The notes under the pieces: generated by a model
What the model was told of the DNA's origin: nothing
The model's input: the letters and a program-made list of their open reading frames with translations, nothing else
The model's database searches: none
NCBI GenBank assembly: GCA_964642505.1
Contig: CAZXQY010000099.1
Coordinates: 1 to 9,182 of the forward strand
Reading direction: 5' to 3'
Length of the DNA: 9,182 nt
Source: TMED69 sp964642505
GTDB taxonomy: Bacteria > Pseudomonadota > Gammaproteobacteria > Ga0077536
In this document: positions 1 through 6,736 of the stretch, one piece after another
How positions within the stretch are numbered: the stretch's first letter is position 1
Layout of the letters: each line of letters begins with the position of its first letter
Position numbers and translations under genes: made by a program

Positions 1-1021
1 CTATAGACAACCCTAAACCAGTCCCTCCTTTTTTATCTGAAACCAAGGGTAGGAAGATAGAATTTCCCAGCTTCCGATTAACACCTTTGCCGTCATCGAT
101 AAAGCGGATCTCGGCTACCTTACCATATACTTTTTCTCCAATCGCTGATCTCAAGCCAATGCGCGTGCTTACTACGATTTCTCCATTCAGGCCGACTGCT
201 TGAACCGCATTCTTGAGAAGGTTAAGGAAAATTTGAGTTAATTGATTTCTATCTGCGTCTACAAAAATAGGCGGCTGATAAGACTTAACTAATTTGAACC
301 CTTGCCTTCTCCCGACAGAAGCGACAGCTTTACCCGTATCGCTGTAATTTTTTTCAGCAATTACTAAAGCGTGTACGTGATCCAAAATTTCATGGATGTT
401 AACAGATTCTATACTCAGAGCAGAAAGAGACCCTCCTAACATTCGATTGGAAAGCGCGGTGAGTCGATCAACTTCTTCTACTATAGTTTTTATAAAATCG
501 TCATACTTATCATTTTTTAGTTCTTCGCTGAGAAGTTGCGCAGCGCCTCTTATTCCGGTCAAAGGGTTTTTAATTTCGTGGCCCAACTCTCGAGCTATCG
601 TTTCCCAGATATCGCTTTGGTGATTGAGATCGTCCGTATCTTTTATTTGCTGAAAAAATTCCTTATCGCTTATCTCTACATAACAAGAAAGATCATCATT
701 GTTTGAAGATTGTGCCGTTGATACGACGCAGTCAATCACCTTTGAATAATTAGAATCAAATTGAAGCTCAAATTCTCGTTCCACCACTATCGAGCCGTAC
801 TTAATCGCCCTATCGATCATGTTCTTTAGCTTGTCCGGGTAGGGTAGTATATTCGATAAAACACATGTCTGCCGCCTACTATCCCCTACGCCAAACAATT
901 TCTGGGCTGCCCTATTCATGTCAACCACACTGTAGTCCTTTTTGACCAATAGGATAGCCGTTTCTATTTTGTTAACGCTTATCCTAGATGAGTGATCGAA
1001 TTTTATATGCTATTTTCCCAT
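1..1021 (-). CDS. ntrB: Nitrogen sensor histidine kinase NtrB (GlnL), 3' end outside window, in-frame amber at codon 4
   Basis: NtrB phosphorylates or dephosphorylates the response regulator NtrC according to nitrogen status, under control of PII; it is cytoplasmic and lacks membrane segments. Numbering from the ATG at 1021, a PAS-like sensor region (about codons 20-130) precedes the H-box GHEIKNPLTGIRGAAQLL with the phospho-accepting His at codon 148. The N-box LLKNAVQA has its Asn at codon 271, the G1 box DDGKG is at 309-313, the F-box IFLPLVS follows, and the G2 box GGTGLGLSI is at 332-340. Roughly the last 25-30 residues lie off the left edge. The ATG has AGAGG only 3 nt upstream and reads Met-Gly-Lys-TAG; the frame is then open with no ATG, GTG or TTG until TTG at 949. 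The TAG is an assembly error, a real 5' lesion, or a sign of unusual initiation. Family identity is certain; the start and the functional state are not. Confidence 0.9.
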
Positions 1022-1086
1022 TGACCTCTAGTAATGTACTCAGCAGACTTTTTGGAAAATTCAGAAACCGATACTTGATAATGGAT

Positions 1087-1686
1087 TTAATTACCTAAAC
1101 GAGCCCTACTTATTATCGATGTTTTCTGAACAAAAAACGTTTTCGCGTCCGAACGAGCCAACTCTCGACCCGTAATGTCTGTGACTATCGCCACAATTTG
1201 GTGAGACCCTCTTTCTAAAGGAAGAATTTTAAATTTCTTCGCAGCCTGCCCTTGTTTGTAAACAGACCCGTCTATCAGAGCTACTATCCGATCACCAGTC
1301 CCCGTTCTCAGCTTCGGAGAAATTTCTATCGCCACCAAAACCGCCTCGTTGTTTCTATAAGTACGACCCTCCACTGGAGATTCAATGGTAATTTCATACG
1401 ACAAATTTTCTTGTCTTTCTGAGATTACCCGCTTGCCGGTAGTACCTGATTTCAACACCTCGATACTATTTACCGGTAAAATGGTGATTTTTTCCGGCGC
1501 TCCTAATTCTCTATCCGAAAAAATTGGAAGCCCATCCTTGTCGGTCCCCTTGAAGATAGCTTCCGCATAGCAAGTCGAAACGAACACGACTATTAAAGAG
1601 CCACCACTTGTTATCCTCAGAAAACCACAAACTATTGGGTTTAATAATCTGAATTTTTCTTTAATACCCTTTAGTATCTTTGACAC
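1087..1686 (-). CDS. Secreted DUF4124-domain protein
   Basis: This 199-residue protein has no known biochemical function. A basic N-terminal stretch is followed by a hydrophobic segment (about 29-38) ending in CYA-EA, which looks like a signal peptide cleaved near residue 41, so the product is probably periplasmic. Directly after it comes the DUF4124 signature IFKGTDKDGLPIFSDREL (44-61), equivalent to the family pattern 'YKW.D.DG...YSDRP'. The C-terminal half (about 100-190) looks like a small beta-sandwich, with a pattern 'ESPVEGRTYRNN...LERGSHQIVAIVTD..GR' that I associate with DUF4124 proteins encoded beside ntrB in pseudomonads. The start is GTG, and its G is the last base of the lysA TAG stop (TAGTG), implying translational coupling to lysA. 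The n-region of the signal peptide is unusually long (about 28 residues), but no later start precedes the hydrophobic stretch. Confidence 0.82.
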   Translation of the reverse strand: MSKILKGIKEKFRLLNPIVCGFLRITSGGSLIVVFVSTCYAEAIFKGTDKDGLPIFSDRELGAPEKITILPVNSIEVLKSGTTGKRVISERQENLSYEITIESPVEGRTYRNNEAVLVAIEISPKLRTGTGDRIVALIDGSVYKQGQAAKKFKILPLERGSHQIVAIVTDITGRELARSDAKTFFVQKTSIISRARLGN

Positions 1687-2936
1687 TAGTTCAAATATCC
1701 TATTTCCAAATCCACTAATTGAGCAAAAGATTCACGAGATCGAATCAATCTTGGACTTCTTCCAGTTTCCACTAACACCTCCGCCGCTCTAGGACGAGAA
1801 TTATAATTCGAAGCCATTCCGAAACCATACGCGCCTACATCCAAAATTGCTACCACGTCTCCAGTCCTTACCACAAATGTTTGATCTTTTACGAGCCAAT
1901 CACTTGTCTCGCAAATAGGCCCAACTAAATCAAACGTTTCACCTCTCGCTTGATCTTGCCATGAGCACGGTAGAGTTTTATGGTCTGCGCCGTATAGCGC
2001 CGGTCTAAGAAGGTCGTTCATTGCGGCATCAGCTACCGCAAAACTGCGCCTAGAATTGCTTTTAAAGCACCTAACCCTCGTCAACAACACGCCGGCCGAA
2101 CCCACGATAGATCTACCTGGCTCGACCTTAATTCTATATCCTTCAGGCACACTAGTCTTTATAGCCGCCAACCATTCCCTTATAGATGGCGGAGTTTCCG
2201 ACTTATAACGAATCCCGAGCCCGCCACCAACATCAATATCATTGAGCACTATCCCCATTCTTTTTAATTCTTCTGCCACCCCAACTACATTATCGACCGC
2301 CTCAACAACAGGGGTCAATTCAGTTAATTGAGAACCAATGTGGCACGCTATACCTACCGGATTTACGTATCGTTCAGAAGACGCTAATCTGTATAAGTTC
2401 ATCGCTTCGTCCACAGGGACACCAAACTTATTCTCTTTGAGCCCTGTAGATATATAGGGGTGCGTTTTGGGGTCAACGTTGGGGTTTACTCTAACCGAAA
2501 CAGGGACGACAATTCCCATTCTTTCCGCTTCTCTCGATATTAAATCTAATTCATCTCTTGATTCTACATTGACGCAACCTATCTTTGAGGCTATGGCATT
2601 TTTTATCTCATCGATAGTTTTACCTACTCCCGAAAAAACAGTATTGGAACCAGACCCTCCTATTAACTTTATTCTCTCTAATTCACCCCCGGAAACTATA
2701 TCAAAACCAGAACCCATTTCTTGTAGTATTTTTAGAATAGATAAGTTTGAATTAGCCTTGACCGCGTAACAAATCAAGTATTCCCTGTCACCAAAAGCCC
2801 TCTTATATTCGAGAAACTTTTCTTCTATAGAAGCACGCGAGTAAACGTAACAAGGCGTGCCGAATTCTTCAGCGATAGAAGTTAGACAAAAATCTCGGTA
2901 ATGGAGCCTTTGATCTTTGTATCTTAAAGATGTCAT
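1686..2936 (-). CDS. lysA: Diaminopimelate decarboxylase
   Basis: LysA is the PLP-dependent enzyme that decarboxylates meso-2,6-diaminopimelate to L-lysine, the last step of lysine synthesis in the cytosol. Numbered from the ATG at 2936 (416 residues, normal for the family), the fold-type III barrel carries the PLP lysine in YAVKAN (K60), then CHIGSQ (198-203), the phosphate-binding GGGLG (237-241) and EPGR (272-275). The active-site Cys in GPICETSD is C342, and the C-terminal YGFGMASNYNSRPR (370-383) includes the substrate-contacting Tyr. An in-frame ATG at 2975 would add 13 residues and overlap lptM. I prefer 2936 because MTSLRYKD aligns with the usual family N-terminus and lies one base after the lptM stop, a coupled arrangement. 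The ribosome binding site is weak, which fits coupling. All catalytic motifs are present. Confidence 0.96.
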   Translation of the reverse strand: MTSLRYKDQRLHYRDFCLTSIAEEFGTPCYVYSRASIEEKFLEYKRAFGDREYLICYAVKANSNLSILKILQEMGSGFDIVSGGELERIKLIGGSGSNTVFSGVGKTIDEIKNAIASKIGCVNVESRDELDLISREAERMGIVVPVSVRVNPNVDPKTHPYISTGLKENKFGVPVDEAMNLYRLASSERYVNPVGIACHIGSQLTELTPVVEAVDNVVGVAEELKRMGIVLNDIDVGGGLGIRYKSETPPSIREWLAAIKTSVPEGYRIKVEPGRSIVGSAGVLLTRVRCFKSNSRRSFAVADAAMNDLLRPALYGADHKTLPCSWQDQARGETFDLVGPICETSDWLVKDQTFVVRTGDVVAILDVGAYGFGMASNYNSRPRAAEVLVETGRSPRLIRSRESFAQLVDLEIGYLN

Positions 2937-2937
2937 T

Positions 2938-3132
2938 TCAATGCCTAGTCGAAGCCGCGACGGTCGCTTGCACATTGACCGTCAAAGCCGCCGATTTGAA
3001 AGTCTGCGGCTCATCGGGCAAATACAAGGCGCCCTTTTGACCACAAGCGACCAGCAGCAGGATTCCAACTAACAAAATTAATACGTTACCACCAAACCTA
3101 AATTTTTTCTGATGCGAACCTTGTACAAACAC
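2938..3132 (-). CDS. lptM: Small LptM/LppL-type lipoprotein
   Basis: This short outer-membrane lipoprotein (64 residues) belongs to the group annotated LppL, YifL or LptM, found just upstream of lysA or dapF in gammaproteobacteria. E. coli LptM is reported to assist maturation of the LptD/E lipopolysaccharide translocon; I transfer that role by family and position only. A basic n-region and a hydrophobic run (VLILLVGILLL) lead to the lipobox LVAC, followed by the diagnostic GQKGALYLPDE. Two GTG codons are adjacent at 3135 and 3132. I chose 3132 because GGAGG (3143-3139) is then 6 nt upstream rather than 3. The tail (TFKSAALTVNVQATVAAS) is low-complexity and probably disordered. The coding part at 2941-3060 is about 57% G+C by hand count, richer than its neighbours. 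Confidence 0.85.
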   Translation of the reverse strand: MFVQGSHQKKFRFGGNVLILLVGILLLVACGQKGALYLPDEPQTFKSAALTVNVQATVAASTRH

Positions 3133-3138
3133 CACAAA

Positions 3139-3143
3139 CCTCC
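3139..3143 (-). promoter_or_regulatory. Ribosome binding site of lptM, decides the start
   Basis: GGAGG within TTGGAGG lies just after the rhlB stop (TAG, 3152-3150). It is 3 nt from the GTG at 3135 and 6 nt from the GTG at 3132, so it favours the second GTG. Its place in the 14-17 nt gap shows rhlB and lptM are probably on one transcript. Confidence 0.7.
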
Positions 3144-3149
3144 AAATAT

Positions 3150-4478
3150 CTAGCTTTTGTGTCGTTTTTTTTCTCTGCGATTGATTTTAGTTCTAGACGG
3201 GACCGTCTGGTTTTTTCCCATCGTATGAGTCTCCCCATCTACCGGTTTCTTCAGCTTGGGCAAGCATCCGTCTTCCACAAAGATTACAGGAATTTTCGAA
3301 CCTATATAATCCTCTATATCTCCAAGCGAGAAAACAAATTCTTCACAGGCGAAGCTTACCGCTAATCCCTTGGCTCCGGCTCTTGCTGTCCTTCCAATAC
3401 GATGAACATAGTCTTCACAATTTTGCGGCAAATCGTAGTTAATAACCAGTTCTACTCCTGGAATATGCAATCCTCTAGCGGCAACATCGGTGGCCACTAC
3501 AACGTTGATTTTACCTTTTTTGAAATCTTCGATTAATCTTTGTCGTTTGGCTTGAACCACGTCTCCGGACAAGGATCTAGAAGCACAACCGTTTGCCTTT
3601 AGATACTGAACTAACTTGGCACCGACCCTTTTCGTATTTACGAAAACAATAGTTCGAATACCATCAAAATCACGCAAAACACCAAGCAGCAAAGTTATTT
3701 TTTCGGAAGATGCCACATGGTATAACCTTTGCTCTACTCTCTCCGCGGTCCTTTGCTCAGGATTTATTAGAATCGTACGAGGATTATTCATGTGCTCGTA
3801 GGCCAACTCATTGACTCGGAACGAGAGAGTAGCACTAAATAACATCGTGAGCCGCTGACTAGGCGGAGGCACTTTTCTCAACAGAAATCTTAGGTCCTTT
3901 ATAAAACCTAAATCGAACATCCTGTCTGCCTCATCCAAGACAAGCGCCTGGATATTTTTCAGAGTAAAAACTCCCTGCTTAAAAAAATCTATAGTCCTAC
4001 CTGGTGTCCCAATTAAAACATCGATATCCTCTGAAGCTCTTTGCTTCTGAGAATCATAGTCGATACCGCCATATACCAATCCATAAGACAAGTCTGAGTA
4101 AACTCCTAGTTGTTTGATATCATTATAGATCTGAATCGCCAATTCACGTGTCGGAGCTAAAACCAATCCACCCGGAGCACTTTTGTCACCCCGACCTACC
4201 GGGCGCTCATCGGAAGACGCGGTAAGAAGCACATTAAGAAGCGCCAATAGATAGGCTGCAGTTTTCCCAGTACCAGTCTGAGCTTGCCCGGCCACATCGA
4301 CCCCAGAAAGCAACAGCGGTAGGGTTTCCGCTTGAATCGGGGTACATTGATTAAACCCAGCCTCTGTTGCCGCTCTTACCAGTCTCTCATCCAATCCTAA
4401 CTCTTTAAAGCTAGTCTTTGACTGCAAATTCCCCTCTTTTTGTTCTTCCAAACCGCCAAAATCACCTAGGTCTTGCAA
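3150..4478 (-). CDS. rhlB: DEAD-box ATP-dependent RNA helicase RhlB
   Basis: RhlB unwinds structured RNA using ATP and in enterobacteria feeds RNA to PNPase within the RNase E degradosome. Numbering from a TTG at 4490, the motifs in order are: Q-motif region FKELGL...CTPIQ (28-53), Walker A AQTGTGKT (70-77), PTRELA (113-118), TPGR (162-165), DEAD (186-189), SAT (219-221), FVNTK (283-287), ATDVAARGLHIP (333-344) and HRIGRTAR (363-370). CEDYVHRIGRT, ACEEF and IEDYIG are close to E. coli RhlB, separating it from RhlE and SrmB. The basic C-terminal tail also fits RhlB. No ATG is in frame; I choose TTG at 4478 (442 residues) because GGAGG (4488-4484) is 5 nt upstream, whereas that site would lie inside the gene if TTG 4490 were used. 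It is divergent from trxA, as in E. coli, and probably heads the leftward operon through lysA. Confidence 0.94.
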   Translation of the reverse strand: MQDLGDFGGLEEQKEGNLQSKTSFKELGLDERLVRAATEAGFNQCTPIQAETLPLLLSGVDVAGQAQTGTGKTAAYLLALLNVLLTASSDERPVGRGDKSAPGGLVLAPTRELAIQIYNDIKQLGVYSDLSYGLVYGGIDYDSQKQRASEDIDVLIGTPGRTIDFFKQGVFTLKNIQALVLDEADRMFDLGFIKDLRFLLRKVPPPSQRLTMLFSATLSFRVNELAYEHMNNPRTILINPEQRTAERVEQRLYHVASSEKITLLLGVLRDFDGIRTIVFVNTKRVGAKLVQYLKANGCASRSLSGDVVQAKRQRLIEDFKKGKINVVVATDVAARGLHIPGVELVINYDLPQNCEDYVHRIGRTARAGAKGLAVSFACEEFVFSLGDIEDYIGSKIPVIFVEDGCLPKLKKPVDGETHTMGKNQTVPSRTKINRREKKRHKS

Positions 4479-4483
4479 TTCAA

Positions 4484-4488
4484 CCTCC
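4484..4488 (-). promoter_or_regulatory. Ribosome binding site of rhlB, decides the TTG start
   Basis: GGAGG on the minus strand lies 5 nt before the in-frame TTG at 4478. The earlier ATG at 4494 is in another frame and stops after four codons. This placement is why the TTG at 4478 is preferred over the TTG at 4490. Confidence 0.6.
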
Positions 4489-4541
4489 AATCATTCAAAA
4501 ATGGAAACACAGAAATTATTTGAAAGGAAAACAAACATAAC

Positions 4542-4868
4542 ATGAGTACACACTTAGTCCACGTAACTGACGATTCGTTTGAACTTGAAGTTCTCAACTC
4601 CGAACAACCTGTCCTGGTCGACTACTGGGCAGAATGGTGCGGCCCGTGCAAGAGCATAGCACCAATTTTGGACGAGGTTTCAAAGGAATACGAAAAAAAA
4701 GTTAAAATTGCGAAACTGGATGTAGATCAAAATCAAGAAATCTCAAAAAAATACGCCATTAGAGGCATACCTACCCTTATGTTGTTCAAAGACGGAACTG
4801 TAGTTGCCACCCATACCGGGGCTCTTAATAAGTCCCAGCTTACTACATTTATCGACAGTAATATCTAG
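4542..4868 (+). CDS. trxA: Thioredoxin 1
   Basis: This 108-residue protein-disulfide reductase supplies electrons to ribonucleotide reductase, PAPS/methionine sulfoxide reductases and other cytosolic proteins, and is recycled by thioredoxin reductase. It is a single thioredoxin fold with no signal peptide. The active site WCGPCK has Cys33 and Cys36, the buried Asp is D27 and the cis-proline is P77 in RGIPTL; all are standard. Length matches E. coli TrxA (109). AAAGGA at 4523-4528 precedes the ATG with 13 nt spacing, slightly long. The gene is divergent from rhlB (63 nt between the chosen starts) and upstream of rho, the E. coli order. I could not pick a convincing promoter in the 4479-4541 gap. 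Confidence 0.97.
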   Translation: MSTHLVHVTDDSFELEVLNSEQPVLVDYWAEWCGPCKSIAPILDEVSKEYEKKVKIAKLDVDQNQEISKKYAIRGIPTLMLFKDGTVVATHTGALNKSQLTTFIDSNI

Positions 4869-4870
4869 AT

Positions 4871-4899
4871 TTGTCTTTCAAAAAGCCGATGACTGTAAT
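4871..4899 (+). promoter_or_regulatory. Candidate sigma-70 promoter for rho
   Basis: TTGTCT (4871-4876, 4 of 6 matches to TTGACA) and TGTAAT (4894-4899, 5 of 6 to TATAAT) are separated by exactly 17 nt, just after the trxA stop. A transcript would start near 4905-4907, placing the 10-bp hairpin close to the 5' end of the rho mRNA. This is a consensus match only. Confidence 0.4.
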
Positions 4900-4916
4900 T
4901 TAATGAACAGATTTGT

Positions 4917-4946
4917 GGACGATACCGCCTAGCTGTGGTATCGTCC
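4917..4946 (+). other. Perfect 10-bp hairpin between trxA and rho
   Basis: The arms GGACGATACC (4917-4926) and GGTATCGTCC (4937-4946) are exact reverse complements around a 10-nt loop that can add a G-U and a C-G pair. No U-run follows on either strand, so it is not a classical intrinsic terminator. It could protect the 3' end of trxA mRNA, or structure the 5' end of the rho leader. Confidence 0.7.
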
Positions 4947-5092
4947 CTAACCGTTAATTAGAGAGTTTCCTCTCGACGTTTTCTAAACTCCTTATTACTT
5001 TGTTAATTTAAAGTTCCTAGCGATCGAGACGCATCTCACATTTGTAAGGTTTCAAAACCAATTCTCAATAAAGGCATACCAGATCGACAATG

Positions 5093-6349
5093 ATGAACCT
5101 AACGGAATTAAAACGAAAATCCGCAGCGGAACTTGTAGGCCTAGCGGAAGAAATGGGCCTAGATGGCGTTGCAAGGTCTAAAAAACAAGATCTTATTTTT
5201 AGCGTGCTCAAGTCCCACGCAAAAAAAGGCGAAAATATTTCGGGAGATGGTGTTCTAGAAATATTACAAGATGGCTTCGGATTCCTTAGATCGTCGGATT
5301 CCTCCTATCTTGCGGGAGCAGACGATATTTATGTTTCACCAAGCCAGATCCGTCGCTTTAGTTTACGAACCGGAGACACTATATCTGGACGAATTAGACC
5401 ACCGAAAGATGGAGAACGTTATTTCGCCCTTTTAAAAGTTGGTGAAATAAACCTGGAACCCCCTGAAAACACGAAAAACAAAGTTGTATTTGAAAATCTT
5501 ACTCCGCTGTTTCCTCAAGACCGATTAGAACTTCAACTTGGAAATGGCAGTACTGAAGACCTACCCCCTCGCGTTATAGACTTAGCCGCTCCGATAGGCA
5601 AGGGGCAACGAGGCCTAATTATTTCGCCGCCGAAAGCCGGAAAAACGATGATGTTGCAAAGTATTGCTCATTCGTTGGAGGCTAACAATCCGGATTGCTT
5701 CTTGATAGTTCTTTTAATCGACGAGAGACCGGAGGAAGTAACGGAGATGCAAAGAACCGTAAGAGGTGAGGTCATTTCCAGTACGTTCGACGAACCTGCC
5801 AGTCGTCATGTACAAGTCGCTGAAATGGTAATAGAGAAAGCTAAGCGACTAGTAGAACATAAGAAAGACGTTGTAATCCTGCTAGATTCTATTACTCGGC
5901 TCGCCCGCGCTTATAACACAGTTGTTCCTTCTTCTGGAAAAGTGTTGACTGGAGGTGTAGATGCAAATGCTCTACAACGGCCCAAAAGATTCTTCGGAGC
6001 TGCGAGAAATATTGAAGAAGGCGGAAGCTTAACGATAATTGCTACCGCGTTAATTGACACCGGCTCCCGAATGGATGACGTCATCTACGAGGAATTCAAG
6101 GGCACTGGAAATATGGAGATCCATTTAGATCGAAAAATTGCAGAGAGACGCATCTTTCCTGCCGTTAATATCAATCGATCTGGGACGCGCCGAGAAGAAA
6201 TTCTTACGAAAGCCGACGAGTTACAAAAAATGTGGATCCTCAGGAAATTGCTACATCCTATGGATGAAATAGCAGGAATAGAATTTTTGCTAGAAAGATT
6301 AAAGGTAACGAAAAATAATGCTGAATTTTTCGACGCTATGAAGCGTTAA
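5093..6349 (+). CDS. rho: Transcription termination factor Rho
   Basis: Rho is the hexameric RNA-dependent ATPase and helicase that terminates transcription of untranslated RNA. Starting at the second ATG (5093; MNLTELK as in E. coli) it has 418 residues against 419 in E. coli. Domains: N-terminal helical domain (1-47), cold-shock-like primary RNA-binding domain (about 50-120, including DGFGFLR and SSYLAGADDIYVSPSQIRRF), and the ATPase core. The core shows the P-loop PPKAGKT (179-185), the catalytic Glu region LLIDERPEEVTE (208-219), Walker B VILLD (261-265), the Q-loop VLTGGVDANAL (284-294) and the R-loop GSRMDD (324-329). Position 326 is Arg where E. coli has Lys, a conservative change also seen in other bacteria. 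The adjacent ATG at 5090 would add one Met. It converges on the HIT gene with a 30-nt gap and no visible terminator. Confidence 0.98.
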   Translation: MNLTELKRKSAAELVGLAEEMGLDGVARSKKQDLIFSVLKSHAKKGENISGDGVLEILQDGFGFLRSSDSSYLAGADDIYVSPSQIRRFSLRTGDTISGRIRPPKDGERYFALLKVGEINLEPPENTKNKVVFENLTPLFPQDRLELQLGNGSTEDLPPRVIDLAAPIGKGQRGLIISPPKAGKTMMLQSIAHSLEANNPDCFLIVLLIDERPEEVTEMQRTVRGEVISSTFDEPASRHVQVAEMVIEKAKRLVEHKKDVVILLDSITRLARAYNTVVPSSGKVLTGGVDANALQRPKRFFGAARNIEEGGSLTIIATALIDTGSRMDDVIYEEFKGTGNMEIHLDRKIAERRIFPAVNINRSGTRREEILTKADELQKMWILRKLLHPMDEIAGIEFLLERLKVTKNNAEFFDAMKR

Positions 6350-6379
6350 TTTGAGCATCTTATAAATTCCTGGTATGAG

Positions 6380-6724
6380 CTAACCTGGCGGCCAAGAAAA
6401 ATCCCGCCCAGCCAAAACATGGAGGTGTAGGTGGAAAACCGTTTGCCCCACCTCAGAACCGTTGTTAATCACCGCCCTGAATTGATTTTGATAACCTGCT
6501 TTCTCTGCAACAATTGATCCCAAACGCATCAATCGACCTAAAAGCTGTTCATCTTCCGATTTAGACGTTGAAAGCATTTCTATGGGTTTCTTGGGGCAAA
6601 CCAAAACGTGAAAGGGAGCTTGAGGGTTGATATCATGAAAAGCTATCAAATCAGAATCTTCGTAAACTATGTCTGCCGGCACCTCCCTGCAGATTATCCT
6701 TTCGAAAAGAGTCTTCTCTTTCAT
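6380..6724 (-). CDS. hinT: HinT-type HIT-family nucleotide hydrolase
   Basis: HinT proteins are small cytosolic purine nucleoside phosphoramidases that cleave adenosine phosphoramidates and acyl-adenylates such as AMP-lysine; some HIT proteins also act on adenosine 5'-phosphosulfate in vitro. The 114 residues span one HIT domain with the histidine triad HLHLHV (H98, H100, H102; the middle His is the nucleophile in the family), the upstream INNGSEVGQ loop (86-94) and the C-terminal DFSWPPG typical of bacterial HinT. The start follows an AGGGA ribosome site that overlaps the end of sat, with 8 nt spacing and only a 12-nt intergenic gap, so it is very likely co-transcribed with sat. That places it next to an APS-metabolising enzyme. 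The paralogue is not resolved beyond HinT type. Confidence 0.92.
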   Translation of the reverse strand: MKEKTLFERIICREVPADIVYEDSDLIAFHDINPQAPFHVLVCPKKPIEMLSTSKSEDEQLLGRLMRLGSIVAEKAGYQNQFRAVINNGSEVGQTVFHLHLHVLAGRDFSWPPG

Positions 6725-6736
6725 AGGAAATTTCCC

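Larger units (their letters stand above)
4869..5092 (+). other. trxA-rho intergenic leader
   Basis: This 224-nt stretch without a recognisable gene separates trxA from rho. It holds a candidate promoter, a perfect 10-bp hairpin, and a smaller stem-loop (GAGAG, loop TTTC, CTCTC at 4961-4974). A near-palindrome GGTTT-CA-AAACC lies at 5048-5059. The part downstream of the hairpin is pyrimidine-rich and poor in G in places, which would suit a Rho-binding (rut) leader. E. coli rho is autogenously attenuated through its leader; the same here is inference. There is no convincing ribosome binding site next to the rho ATG; AAAGG (5070-5073) is too distant. Confidence 0.6.

Noticed and set aside
322..329. 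Rho R-loop Arg326 (Lys in E. coli) as an unusual substitution
   Set aside because: The position refers to Rho residues 322-329, at plus-strand bases about 6056-6079. Arg here is found in other bacterial Rho proteins and is conservative.
396..623. Plus-strand open frame of about 75 codons
   Set aside because: It lies antisense to the H-box region of ntrB; its serine-rich translation is a typical shadow of the real gene.
1010..1012. UAG reassignment or pyrrolysine at ntrB codon 4
   Set aside because: TAG cleanly ends five other genes in the window at their expected family lengths, and a pyrrolysine residue in NtrB has no precedent known to me.
2467..2769. Plus-strand open frame of about 100 codons
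   Set aside because: It is antisense within lysA, whose translated motifs are unambiguous across this interval.
2936..2975. lysA start at ATG 2975
   Set aside because: It would add 13 residues not seen in relatives and overlap lptM by 38 nt; the ATG at 2936 aligns with the family N-terminus and sits one base after the lptM stop.
4903..4932. Nine-codon frame MNRFVDDTA as a possible rhoL-like leader peptide
   Set aside because: It has no ribosome binding site and does not resemble E. coli RhoL; its stop falls in the hairpin loop, so chance is the simpler reading.
4917..4946. Intrinsic terminator after trxA
   Set aside because: The stem is perfect but no T-run follows on either strand, so it was recorded as a hairpin only.
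6350..6379. Bidirectional terminator between rho and hinT
   Set aside because: The 30-nt convergent gap contains no inverted repeat or T-run; termination may be Rho-dependent or lie inside the coding ends.
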